Source: Bacteroidia bacterium
GTDB taxonomy: Bacteria; Bacteroidota; Bacteroidia; Chitinophagales; Saprospiraceae
Length of the DNA: 64,000 nt
Reading direction: 5' to 3'
Assembly (NCBI GenBank): GCA_030430845.1
Contig: JAUIKE010000025.1
Span: forward strand, 1 to 64,000
The position numbers and the translations under genes were made by a program. Shown in pieces: positions 38,334 to 46,642 of the stretch. Below the pieces are notes generated by a model that worked only from the letters and a program-made list of their open reading frames with translations, did no database searches and was not told the DNA's origin. Position 1 is the first letter of the stretch, and the number at the start of each line of letters is the position of its first letter.

Positions 38334-39080
38334 ATGTCACGATCAAAAACAGTCCTCATAACCGGTGGATCATCAGGAATTGGCTTTGCAACAGCGGCCA
38401 AGTTTATTCAGGAAGGATATCGTGCGGTCATAACCGGGAGGAATCCAGACAAACTAAAAAAAGCGGCCGGGGAACTCGGCAATAATTGCACGCCTATTCA
38501 ATTTGATATGAATTGGTTAGACAAGATCCCTAAACTTATTCAGAGCATACAAAAATCACATGGCAGTATTGATGTATTAGTCAATAATGCCGGGATCAAT
38601 CAGAAGAAACCTATACTGGAAGTTACCAACGAAGACTTCGAGAGTATTATTCATACCAACCAAACCGCTTTGTTTGCTATGACCCGGGAAGTTCTGAAGA
38701 TCATGCTCCAACAAGAAGAAAAAGGTTCTATTATTAATATCAGCTCCATGGCAGCCCATTATGGGATCCCTCAGGTGGTTTCCTATACGGCATCCAAAAC
38801 GGCTTTGGAAGGTATCACGAGGGCTATGGCGGTAGAGCTTTCTCCTGAAGGTATCCGTGTGAACTGTGTAGCGCCGGGTTTTATCAAAACCCCCATGTCC
38901 TCCAAAGCATTGGACAACGATGTCGAAAGAAAAAACAAGGTTCTTTCGCGGACTCCCATGGGCCATCTGGGTTGTCCGGAAGATATCGCCAATGCCGTTT
39001 TCTTCCTCGCCTCTGATCAGGCTGCATTCATCACCGGAGAAACCATCAAAGTAGACGGTGGGAACTCTATAGGTTTTTAA
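38334..39080 (+). CDS. SDR-family oxidoreductase next to mannonate dehydratase
   Basis: A 248-residue classical short-chain dehydrogenase. It has the cofactor motif TGGSSGIG (11-18), NNAG near 84-87, the catalytic Ser in NISSMAAHYG and the YTASK Tyr-Lys pair, and ends with FITGETIKVDGG. It lies 31 nt after GH67 and 21 nt before uxuA, so it probably belongs to one operon for uronate use. It may reduce fructuronate/tagaturonate or oxidise a released sugar. The second SDR at 46642 looks more like the known mannonate oxidoreductase, so the substrate of this one is open. Confidence 0.85.
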   Translation: MSRSKTVLITGGSSGIGFATAAKFIQEGYRAVITGRNPDKLKKAAGELGNNCTPIQFDMNWLDKIPKLIQSIQKSHGSIDVLVNNAGINQKKPILEVTNEDFESIIHTNQTALFAMTREVLKIMLQQEEKGSIINISSMAAHYGIPQVVSYTASKTALEGITRAMAVELSPEGIRVNCVAPGFIKTPMSSKALDNDVERKNKVLSRTPMGHLGCPEDIANAVFFLASDQAAFITGETIKVDGGNSIGF

Positions 39081-39101
39081 GCGTAGTTTTGAAAAAAAAA
39101 T

Positions 39102-40280
39102 ATGGAAAAAAAATTTAGATTACAGCAATCCATGCGCTGGTATGGCCCGGGGGATCCGGTGAGTCTTCAAGATATCGCCCAGTCGGGTTGTACACATGTA
39201 GTAAGTGCACTTCACGCTATTCCTGTAGGCGAGATCTGGCCCGTGGAAGCTATCCAAAAACATATAGATCAAATAAAAGTTGCCGGATTGGAATGGACCG
39301 TGGTGGAAAGCCTGCCCGTTCATGAGGATATCAAAAGCCAAAAAGAGGGATTTAATACTTGGATAGCTAATTACAAAAAAAGTCTGCATAACCTCGCTCA
39401 GTGCGGCCTCCAAGTGATCACCTACAATTTCATGCCGGTACTGGATTGGGTACGAACGGACATCAGCTACCGATTGCCCAATGGCTCGGAGGCCCTTTTG
39501 TTTAATCGCTTCGATTATGCCGCTTTTGACCTGTTTATGCTCCGACGCCCGGGGGCGGAAAAGGACTATTCCCCGGAGGAGGTAAAAGAACTGTCTGATT
39601 ATTTTAAAAAAATGAGCGAAGAGCGCAAAAAATATGTCTTCCGTAATGTCCTCCTGGGTTTGCCCGGTAGCGATGTTCCCTTCACACCCGAACAAGTCTT
39701 AAAACTACTCGATCAATACAAAGACATCAGCCGAGATCAGCTGAAACAGAACCTCATTTATTTCTTACAGGAGATTGCTCCAGTAGCAGAGGAACTCGGT
39801 CTGCAACTGGCGATTCATCCCGATGATCCCCCCTACTCTGTTCTGGGCCTTCCACGTATTATGAGTACCGAGCAGGATATCCAGAACCTCATGACCGCTG
39901 TTCCGAATAAGGCCAACGGCCTTTGCTTTTGTACCGGCTCTCTGGGAGCCCGACCTGACAATGACCCGGTGAATATGTTCAAAAAATGGGGGTCCAGAGC
40001 ATACTTCCTCCATCTTCGCAATACCAAAAGAGATGAAAACGGCCATTTTATGGAGGCCAACCATCTGGAAGGAGATACCGATATGTTTGCCATGATGAGC
40101 GAAATCGTAGCGCTGATGCAACAGGAGCAAAGGGCCATTCCCATGCGCCCGGATCACGGCCACAAAATGCTCGATGACCTGGGCAAAACCACTTATCCTG
40201 GTTATTCCGCTATCGGGCGTTTGAAAGGACTCGCCGAGCTTAGAGGACTCGAGTATGCTGTCCATAACATAAAGTCTTAG
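39102..40280 (+). CDS. uxuA: D-mannonate dehydratase
   Basis: A 392-residue enzyme of the UxuA family, near full length. Characteristic stretches are the start LQQSMRWYGPGDPVSL, GCTHVVSALHAIPVGEIW, VVESLPVHEDIK and ITYNFMPVLDWVRTD. The metal-site region carries AIHPDDPP, GLCFCTGSLGARPDN, HLRNTKRDENGHFMEANHLEGDTDM and MRPDHGHKMLDD. It converts D-mannonate to 2-keto-3-deoxygluconate in the cytoplasm. It follows GH67 and an SDR closely, linking glucuronate side chains of xylan to central metabolism. Glucuronate isomerase and KDG kinase genes are not in the window. Confidence 0.95.
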   Translation: MEKKFRLQQSMRWYGPGDPVSLQDIAQSGCTHVVSALHAIPVGEIWPVEAIQKHIDQIKVAGLEWTVVESLPVHEDIKSQKEGFNTWIANYKKSLHNLAQCGLQVITYNFMPVLDWVRTDISYRLPNGSEALLFNRFDYAAFDLFMLRRPGAEKDYSPEEVKELSDYFKKMSEERKKYVFRNVLLGLPGSDVPFTPEQVLKLLDQYKDISRDQLKQNLIYFLQEIAPVAEELGLQLAIHPDDPPYSVLGLPRIMSTEQDIQNLMTAVPNKANGLCFCTGSLGARPDNDPVNMFKKWGSRAYFLHLRNTKRDENGHFMEANHLEGDTDMFAMMSEIVALMQQEQRAIPMRPDHGHKMLDDLGKTTYPGYSAIGRLKGLAELRGLEYAVHNIKS

Positions 40281-40400
40281 GAAGGATAAAATCATTTATT
40301 CACCAATCACCTTGCAGTGAAAGTCTGTAGCAGCCAGTCGAAGTCCCTTCCTTCTCCGCCTCGGTCGGATACGGCAGGCAGGTGTGTCAAAAAGAATCCT

Positions 40401-42053
40401 ATGATCCGTTACTCTTTTATTCTTTTATGCTGTGTCGTTTTATTTTGGAGTTGTACCCCTACCGAAAAGGATGAGGCTCCTATCTCTAAGTTCGAAAACC
40501 CCATACTTGCCGGTTTTAATCCTGACCCAAGTATTTGCAGAGTCGAGGATGATTACTACCTGATCAACTCCAGCTTCGCCTATTTTCCCGGCCTGCCCAT
40601 CCTCCACAGCAAGGACCTTGTGAATTGGAACCAGATCGGTGCGGCCATTACCCGGACCGAACAAATGGATCTGACCAATAGCGGTTTTTCGAGAGGCTTA
40701 TATGCCCCGGCTATCAGCTACCACGATGGCTGGTTTTATGTGGTTTGTACCCTGGTTGACCTCGGCGGAAACTTTGTCGTCCGTTCCAAAACCCCGGGAG
40801 GGCCCTATTCAGAACCCTTCTGGATTCCTGAAATCAATGGCATTGACCCTTCGATGTTTTTTGATGAGGATGGGAAAAGTTATGTCGTTTACAACAGCAC
40901 CCCTCCGGATAACCAACCACTATACGGAGGTCATCGGACCCTGCGAATGTATGAATTTGACCTGGACAGCATGAAGGTGGTGGGAGAAGAAGTCCTACTG
41001 GTAAACGGCGGAACAGATATTGCAAAAGAACCGGTGTGGATAGAAGGGCCCCATATTTATAAAACAAACGGTTGGTACTACCTCATGGCCGCAGAAGGAG
41101 GAACCGGCTACAACCACTCCGAGGTCATCTTCAGGTCGCAGAACGTTAAAGGGCCCTATGAAGTTTTTGAAGGAAATCCGATCCTGACGCAACGTCACTT
41201 AGATCCTTCCCGGCCGGATCCTATCACCACGACGGGGCATGCCGATCTGGTACAAACTGCTTCCGGAGAGTGGTGGGCCGTCTTTTTGGGCTGCCGGCCT
41301 TATGAAGGGCCGCACTTCAATACCGGCAGAGAGACGTTCCTGGCTCCGGTCAGTTGGGAAAACGGCTGGCCGATCATCACTCGTGGAGAGGAGGAAGTAA
41401 AGTATCAATATCCTGTGCCCAAAATGGAGCACACTACAGAAGCTGAAATAAAGCTCAGCGGCAAAATTAACTATCGCATAGATTTTGATGAAAGCCTGGA
41501 TCAAAGGTGGCTTTTCCTGAGAAATGTTAAAGAAGACTGGTATAGCCTGGATACTCAAAACGGGCAAATTAGCCTGGACCTTCGTCCTATAGCCATTGAT
41601 GAAAAAGATAACCCATCGCTGATGTTGCGCAGGCAGCCACACCTCTATGGTTCGGCTACTACCCAAATTCGTTTTTCCCCGGAAAATGAAAATGAAATGG
41701 CCGGCTTGGTCATTCTCCAAAGAGACAACCATTTCTACTTCATTAATAAAACAGCTGATCAAATACAAGTATTGAAAAAAATCGAATCCGGTTACGAAGA
41801 ATTGGCTAGTCAGCCATACGGTTCAGAAACGGTTCACTTAAGAATTGAAGCGGACGGAAGTTATTACCACTTTTTTTACAGTGAAGATGGAAAAAATTTC
41901 AGCCCACTCTTAAGAGAAGCGGATGCCAAATATCTCAGTACTGAAACGGCCGGCGGCTTTGTCGGCTGTATGTATGGCTTGTATGCATCTTCTAATGGAA
42001 CGGAAAGCACCAACCAAGCCCTGTTTGATTATTTTGAATTGACTACAGAATAA
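40401..42053 (+). CDS. GH43 lipoprotein (2)
   Basis: The ATG at 40401 is chosen because it opens a lipoprotein signal (MIRYSFILLCCVVLFWSC, Cys18); the earlier in-frame Met adds 28 non-signal residues. The 550-residue enzyme has the GH43 triad D42 (NPDPSI), D149 (GIDPSMFF) and E215 (WIEGPHIY). A C-terminal beta-sandwich (about 350-550) ends ALFDYFEL. It is clearly related to the GH43 at 32864 (same GRETFLAPVSW-type and TQRHL motifs) but is lipid-anchored where the other has a plain signal peptide. This suggests a division of labour between membrane-bound and soluble xylosidases. It follows uxuA by 120 nt. Confidence 0.9.
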   Translation: MIRYSFILLCCVVLFWSCTPTEKDEAPISKFENPILAGFNPDPSICRVEDDYYLINSSFAYFPGLPILHSKDLVNWNQIGAAITRTEQMDLTNSGFSRGLYAPAISYHDGWFYVVCTLVDLGGNFVVRSKTPGGPYSEPFWIPEINGIDPSMFFDEDGKSYVVYNSTPPDNQPLYGGHRTLRMYEFDLDSMKVVGEEVLLVNGGTDIAKEPVWIEGPHIYKTNGWYYLMAAEGGTGYNHSEVIFRSQNVKGPYEVFEGNPILTQRHLDPSRPDPITTTGHADLVQTASGEWWAVFLGCRPYEGPHFNTGRETFLAPVSWENGWPIITRGEEEVKYQYPVPKMEHTTEAEIKLSGKINYRIDFDESLDQRWLFLRNVKEDWYSLDTQNGQISLDLRPIAIDEKDNPSLMLRRQPHLYGSATTQIRFSPENENEMAGLVILQRDNHFYFINKTADQIQVLKKIESGYEELASQPYGSETVHLRIEADGSYYHFFYSEDGKNFSPLLREADAKYLSTETAGGFVGCMYGLYASSNGTESTNQALFDYFELTTE

Positions 42054-42065
42054 TAAGAAATCACC

Positions 42066-42167
42066 ATGTTGTCATCAACTAAATCCAATTTTCAATTCAC
42101 TCCTTTTTTATTCGCTGTTGTGCGGGCCCTATTCCTTGGCTGCAGCAGTAAAAATGAACGGTTGTGA
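42066..42167 (+). pseudogene. Signal-peptide relic of a lipoprotein gene
   Basis: A 33-codon ORF encodes only a lipoprotein-like leader (FTPFLFAVVRALFLGCSSKN) and then stops, 12 nt after the GH43 gene. It looks like the start of a deleted lipoprotein gene. Confidence 0.4.
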
Positions 42168-42263
42168 TAAAAAAATAAGATGATTGTATTTTTTTTGGCC
42201 GCCCTGGCACAGGATTTTCGCTGTTCTTGGGCCGCTAAAAAACCATAATAAAAACATCAAACT

Positions 42264-45008
42264 ATGAATTTCCCTTTCCAGCATTTCAGGGACGTCCTTT
42301 TCTTTTTTTCCATGACAATCTTCCTTACAGCTTGTCAGCCTTCCCCTGATACGGAAATGTCTCCCAGAGAACGCATCTCCCTCAATGACGATTGGAAATT
42401 CTTTAAGTATGAATCCGCCGAGGAGGCCGATGATTTGGTCTATGACGTTCGGCCGGAAGTCACTGACCGCCGAGACGATAAAGATGCTGACTCCAAACCC
42501 ACGGAGGCCGTAGAAGTAGAAGCCCAACAGGAGGTACTAAAAGCCTGGATCTTACCTTCCGGTAACGATTTCATCCAAGATCCTTCCCAACATCATACTC
42601 GCCCGCAAGGCAGCCCCGGAAGTGATTTTCCTTTCGTGCAAAAAGACTTTGATGACAGCCAGTGGGAAAACATCCGTCTGCCACACGATTGGGCCATCAA
42701 AGGACCTTTTCTTGAAGGATGGGATGCAGAAGTAGGTGGCGGTATGGGCCGCTTACCCAGTCACGGTGTCGCCTGGTATCGAAAAAAGCTGGACGTTTCC
42801 GAAACGGATGCAGGTAAATCGATCTTTCTGGAAATAGAAGGAGCCATGTCCTATGCCATGGTCTGGCTGAACGGCCATTTAGTAGGTGGATGGCCCTATG
42901 GATACAACTCCTTTCAATTAGACCTTACGCCCTACATTGAGCTGGGGGAAGACAATCAACTGGCCATCCGCCTGGACAATCCCAACCACTCGGCCAGGTG
43001 GTACCCGGGGGGAGGCCTCTACCGCAATGTCTGGCTGATCAAAACCCATCCAGTGCACGTCGCACAATGGGGAACCTTCATTACTTCCAGAGAGGTGAGC
43101 GAAGAATCAGCCGTTGTCGATATGGGCATTAAGATCAACAATGATTCCGAAATGGAACAAAGCCTTACGATACAAACAGATTTTTATCGATTAGATCAAA
43201 ACCTCCAGCTAAGCGGAACAGCAGTGGTCAGTTTTTCCCTTCAAGACACAAAAATACCGGCTGGTGAATCCATTGATCTAAACGAATCCGTGAGTATTCA
43301 AAATCCTGCTTTGTGGGGCCCCCCTCCTACTCAAACGCCGAACATGTATGTAGCAGTGAGTCGCCTGTATGCTGAAAATGAGCTTTTGGATCAATACGAG
43401 ACCCGTTTTGGTATTCGATCTCTGGAGTATGATCCCAATAAAGGCATTATCGTCAACGGAGAACCGATCCGCATTCAAGGAGTTAACCAACATCATGATC
43501 TGGGAGCCTTAGGGGCGGCCTTTAATCTGCGGGCGGCAGAAAGGCAATTAGAACTCTTAAAAGAAGCCGGTTGCAATGCTATACGGATGGCGCATAACCC
43601 GCCGGCCCCCGAATTACTGGACCTGACGGATCAAATGGGCTTTCTGGTCGTCGATGAGGTTTTCGATGTCTGGGAAAGAAAGAAAACCCCGCATGATTTT
43701 CATCTAATCTTTCCGGATTGGTACGAGCAGGACCTGCGATCATTCATCCGGCGCGACCGCAATCATCCCTCTATCATCATGTGGAGTTACGGCAATGAAG
43801 TAGGTGAGCAATACACCGAAGAAGCCGGCGCGAGCCTGGCCAATAAGCTGCGGGCCCTGGTCGAAGAAGAAGATAAAACGCGCCCCTCTACCGCTTCTAT
43901 GAACTTTGCCAAGCCAGGGATGTACTTCCCCGAGCCTATAGAAGTCATCAGTCTGAATTATCAGGGAGAAGGGATCAGAAATGCGCCTGCCTACGCCCAC
44001 TTGAAGGGGATCAATACCACGCCCCTCTACCCTGCTTTTCACGAAACCTTCCCAAATAAAGTAATCATCAGTAGTGAAACGGCGGCAGCCTTGAGCACCC
44101 GGGGAACTTATATATTCCCGGTTTTTGACGGCATTAGCGCGCCGGCCGAAAAGGGCTCTGGAATAGATGCCGATCGGCAATACGTAAGTGCATACGAGCT
44201 TTATACAGCTCCCTTCGGCTCTTCGGCCGACAAAGTTTTCCGCTCTCAGGATCAACACCCCTATGTCGCGGGCCAGTTTGTATGGTCGGGCTGGGACTAC
44301 CTGGGTGAACCGACCCCTTTCTATTCGGCACGTAGTTCTTATTTCGGCATTATCGACCTGGCCGGCTTTCCAAAGGACCGATTTTACTTGTACCAGGCCT
44401 ATTGGAGACCGGATCATCCAATGGTACACCTCCTTCCGCATTGGAACTGGCCTGGGCGTGAGGGGGAAATTACGCCGGTGCATGTCATCACATCAGGGGA
44501 TGAAGCAGAGCTATTCCTGAATGGAAAGTCCCTGGGCAGAAAGAAAAAAGGCGAATATGAATACCGGCTACGTTGGGATGAAGTCGTTTATGAGCCCGGT
44601 GAATTAAGGGCTGTGGCCTTTAAAGATGGAGCAGAATGGGCGGAAGAGACGGTCAAAACGACAGGGCCGCCCTCCCGACTACTAGCCACCGTTGATCAAA
44701 ATGAGATCCAGGCAGACGGCCGGGACCTCTCTTTCATTACCGTTCAGGTGGTGGATCATGAGGGGCAATTTATCAGGAATGCTGATAATATGATCCAATT
44801 CAGCATTGAAGGCCCCGGAGAGATCATCGCAACCGACAATGGTGATCCGACAGATATGACTGAATTCCCCTCTCTTCAGCGAAAAGCCTTTAACGGATTG
44901 GCTTTAGCCATTGTACGTGGAAAAAAAGGGGCAACAGGCTTGATCAAGGTCATTGCCCAATCAGAAGGATTAGAACAAAGTGCCGTTGAAATTAGTATTG
45001 GATTGTAG
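42264..45008 (+). CDS. GH2 family lipoprotein (beta-galactosidase/glucuronidase-like)
   Basis: A 914-residue lipoprotein (lipobox LTAC, Cys24). A GH2 sugar-binding jelly roll (about 35-260) contains the subgroup-typical insertion ending in AWILPSGNDFI and RLPHDW. An Ig-like domain (about 265-385) is followed by the TIM barrel (about 388-690), with acid/base E512 in WSYGNEVGE and nucleophile E605 in IISSETAAA. A DUF4982-like beta domain (about 700-790) and a final Ig/invasin-like domain (about 800-910) follow. The linkage is not clear from sequence; galactosidase, arabinosidase or uronidase activity on xylan side chains are options. Its place after the GH43 suggests a side-chain-removing step. 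Confidence 0.88.
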   Translation: MNFPFQHFRDVLFFFSMTIFLTACQPSPDTEMSPRERISLNDDWKFFKYESAEEADDLVYDVRPEVTDRRDDKDADSKPTEAVEVEAQQEVLKAWILPSGNDFIQDPSQHHTRPQGSPGSDFPFVQKDFDDSQWENIRLPHDWAIKGPFLEGWDAEVGGGMGRLPSHGVAWYRKKLDVSETDAGKSIFLEIEGAMSYAMVWLNGHLVGGWPYGYNSFQLDLTPYIELGEDNQLAIRLDNPNHSARWYPGGGLYRNVWLIKTHPVHVAQWGTFITSREVSEESAVVDMGIKINNDSEMEQSLTIQTDFYRLDQNLQLSGTAVVSFSLQDTKIPAGESIDLNESVSIQNPALWGPPPTQTPNMYVAVSRLYAENELLDQYETRFGIRSLEYDPNKGIIVNGEPIRIQGVNQHHDLGALGAAFNLRAAERQLELLKEAGCNAIRMAHNPPAPELLDLTDQMGFLVVDEVFDVWERKKTPHDFHLIFPDWYEQDLRSFIRRDRNHPSIIMWSYGNEVGEQYTEEAGASLANKLRALVEEEDKTRPSTASMNFAKPGMYFPEPIEVISLNYQGEGIRNAPAYAHLKGINTTPLYPAFHETFPNKVIISSETAAALSTRGTYIFPVFDGISAPAEKGSGIDADRQYVSAYELYTAPFGSSADKVFRSQDQHPYVAGQFVWSGWDYLGEPTPFYSARSSYFGIIDLAGFPKDRFYLYQAYWRPDHPMVHLLPHWNWPGREGEITPVHVITSGDEAELFLNGKSLGRKKKGEYEYRLRWDEVVYEPGELRAVAFKDGAEWAEETVKTTGPPSRLLATVDQNEIQADGRDLSFITVQVVDHEGQFIRNADNMIQFSIEGPGEIIATDNGDPTDMTEFPSLQRKAFNGLALAIVRGKKGATGLIKVIAQSEGLEQSAVEISIGL

Positions 45009-45028
45009 AAATTATCACTATTCCATAC

Positions 45029-45160
45029 ATGAGTCTAAATGTAGCTGGGGTAGAAAGAATTTATACCAATGAAGAAGAAAGTCGTTATGGCCCTGGACAC
45101 AACGACTTTACTACCTCCGTAGATGGAAAGAAAGACATCATGATCTACCAATACCCTTGA
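45029..45160 (+). pseudogene. Relic of a GH43-family gene
   Basis: A 43-codon frame contains ERIYTNEEESRYGPGHNDFT followed by a DGKKDIMIY stretch. This resembles the GPGHNSFT...DG..D.+VYH motif of GH43 enzymes. Everything before and after is missing, so a GH43 gene was lost between the GH2 and haloperoxidase-like genes. Confidence 0.5.
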
Positions 45161-45178
45161 AAGAAAAAAAAATAAAAT

Positions 45179-46642
45179 ATGAAACAATTTTACTTAATCG
45201 CATTAATGGTATTTGTTGCATTTGGATGTAAACAAAGTGACCAAAACAATGAAGTCAGAAATGAAGTAGAACCAAAAGGAGTAAATAATACCGCTTATAA
45301 ATGGGGGGAAATCGCTGTGACAGCAACTGCAAACGATACCGAGCTTTTTAAACCGAGGCCAACAATAACTTCTCGCTTTTTGGGGCTAATTTTTGTTGCT
45401 GTTTTTGACGCATGGTCAAGATATGATGAAAAAGCAATTCCAGTTTATTTGCAAGGTGTAGATAGGAGACCTGAAGAAGAACAATCCTTAAAAAATAAGG
45501 AAATAGCCATCAGCTATGCTGCCTTTCGAGCAATGAATGAATACTACTATTCAGACAAGAAGCTATTTGAAGAATTTATGAAAGAATTGGGGTTAGACCC
45601 CAGTAATGAAAGTTTAGACCCAAGCACTCCCGAAGGCATCGGGAATTTAGCAGCTAAAGCGGTAATTGAGGCCCGAAAAGGAGATGGAGCGAATCAATAT
45701 GGTGAAGAAGAAGGATCAAATGGTGAACCTTATTTCAATTATGTAGGATATGAACCGGTTAATTCAGCAGATAAGAATGTTGACGCGAACCGTTGGCAGC
45801 CAAAGTACTTTTCAGACGGAAAAGGGGGAAAGTTTGCCCCGGGTTGTTTGACACCTTTCTGGGATAAAGTAAAACCTATTGCCTTAAAATCAGGCGACCA
45901 ATTCAGGCCTGGTCCGCCACCAATGATAGGTTCTGAACAATTAGAAAAAGAAGTTCAAGAAGTAATTGACATGCAAGCCAATTTGACCGATTATCAAAAA
46001 GCATTGGTAGAATTTATGCGTGACGGTCCTCAATCAGTACAACAAGCAGGGCATTGGCTAAAATTTGCACAGGATGTTTCAAGGAGAGATAATCATACCC
46101 TTGACCAAGATGTGAAAATGTATTTCTATAATCAAGTTGTGGCTATGGATGCCTTCATTGCATCCTGGGACTCAAAAATGTACTATGATTATGCAAGACC
46201 GTATGCATTAGTTCATGAATATTACGATAACCAAAAAATAAAAGCTTGGGGAGGAGAAGGAAAAGGAATAATTGAAATGGACGGAAAGGAATGGAGGCCT
46301 TATTCTCCTGAAACCTTCCTATGTCCTCCTTTTCCTAGTTATGTTTCAGGGCATAGCACTATAAGCGGAGGATGTGGAGAAGCATTAAAAATGTGGACAG
46401 GAAGCGACGAATTTGGCTCTGAGGCCCAATTAGTAGCAGGAGCAATGACAGAACCAAATAATTTAGGAGATACGATCACCTTGAAATTTCCAACTTTTAC
46501 AGAAACGGCAGAAATGGCTGGTATTTCAAGAGTTTTGGGAGGATACCATATTCAATCTGATAATGTGGCTGGACTGGAATTAGGAAGAGATGTGGCTAAA
46601 GAGGTTTGGAAATTTTATAAAAAACATATAGGAGAAGAATAA
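45179..46642 (+). CDS. Vanadium-dependent haloperoxidase-like (PAP2 superfamily) lipoprotein
   Basis: A 487-residue lipoprotein (lipobox FGC, Cys17). The C-terminal PAP2 core has FPSYVSGHSTISGG with H392, and R451/H457 in SRVLGGYHIQSDN. These are the residues that in vanadium haloperoxidases bind vanadate and serve as acid-base. MYYDYARP and the N-terminal helical region also fit this family more than small PAP2 phosphatases. It would oxidise halides with peroxide or act as a phosphatase; sequence alone cannot tell. Its TAA overlaps the ATG of the downstream SDR (TAATG), so the two are coupled. Its place in a xylan PUL is unusual. Confidence 0.8.
   Translation: MKQFYLIALMVFVAFGCKQSDQNNEVRNEVEPKGVNNTAYKWGEIAVTATANDTELFKPRPTITSRFLGLIFVAVFDAWSRYDEKAIPVYLQGVDRRPEEEQSLKNKEIAISYAAFRAMNEYYYSDKKLFEEFMKELGLDPSNESLDPSTPEGIGNLAAKAVIEARKGDGANQYGEEEGSNGEPYFNYVGYEPVNSADKNVDANRWQPKYFSDGKGGKFAPGCLTPFWDKVKPIALKSGDQFRPGPPPMIGSEQLEKEVQEVIDMQANLTDYQKALVEFMRDGPQSVQQAGHWLKFAQDVSRRDNHTLDQDVKMYFYNQVVAMDAFIASWDSKMYYDYARPYALVHEYYDNQKIKAWGGEGKGIIEMDGKEWRPYSPETFLCPPFPSYVSGHSTISGGCGEALKMWTGSDEFGSEAQLVAGAMTEPNNLGDTITLKFPTFTETAEMAGISRVLGGYHIQSDNVAGLELGRDVAKEVWKFYKKHIGEE

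Noticed and set aside
40281-40400. Upstream extension of the second GH43 start to 40317
   Set aside because: The added 28 residues are not signal-like and would spoil the lipoprotein leader that starts at 40401.
43740-44483. Minus-strand ORF of 247 codons inside the GH2 gene
   Set aside because: The GH2 frame has the full catalytic motifs; this antisense ORF shows no family features.
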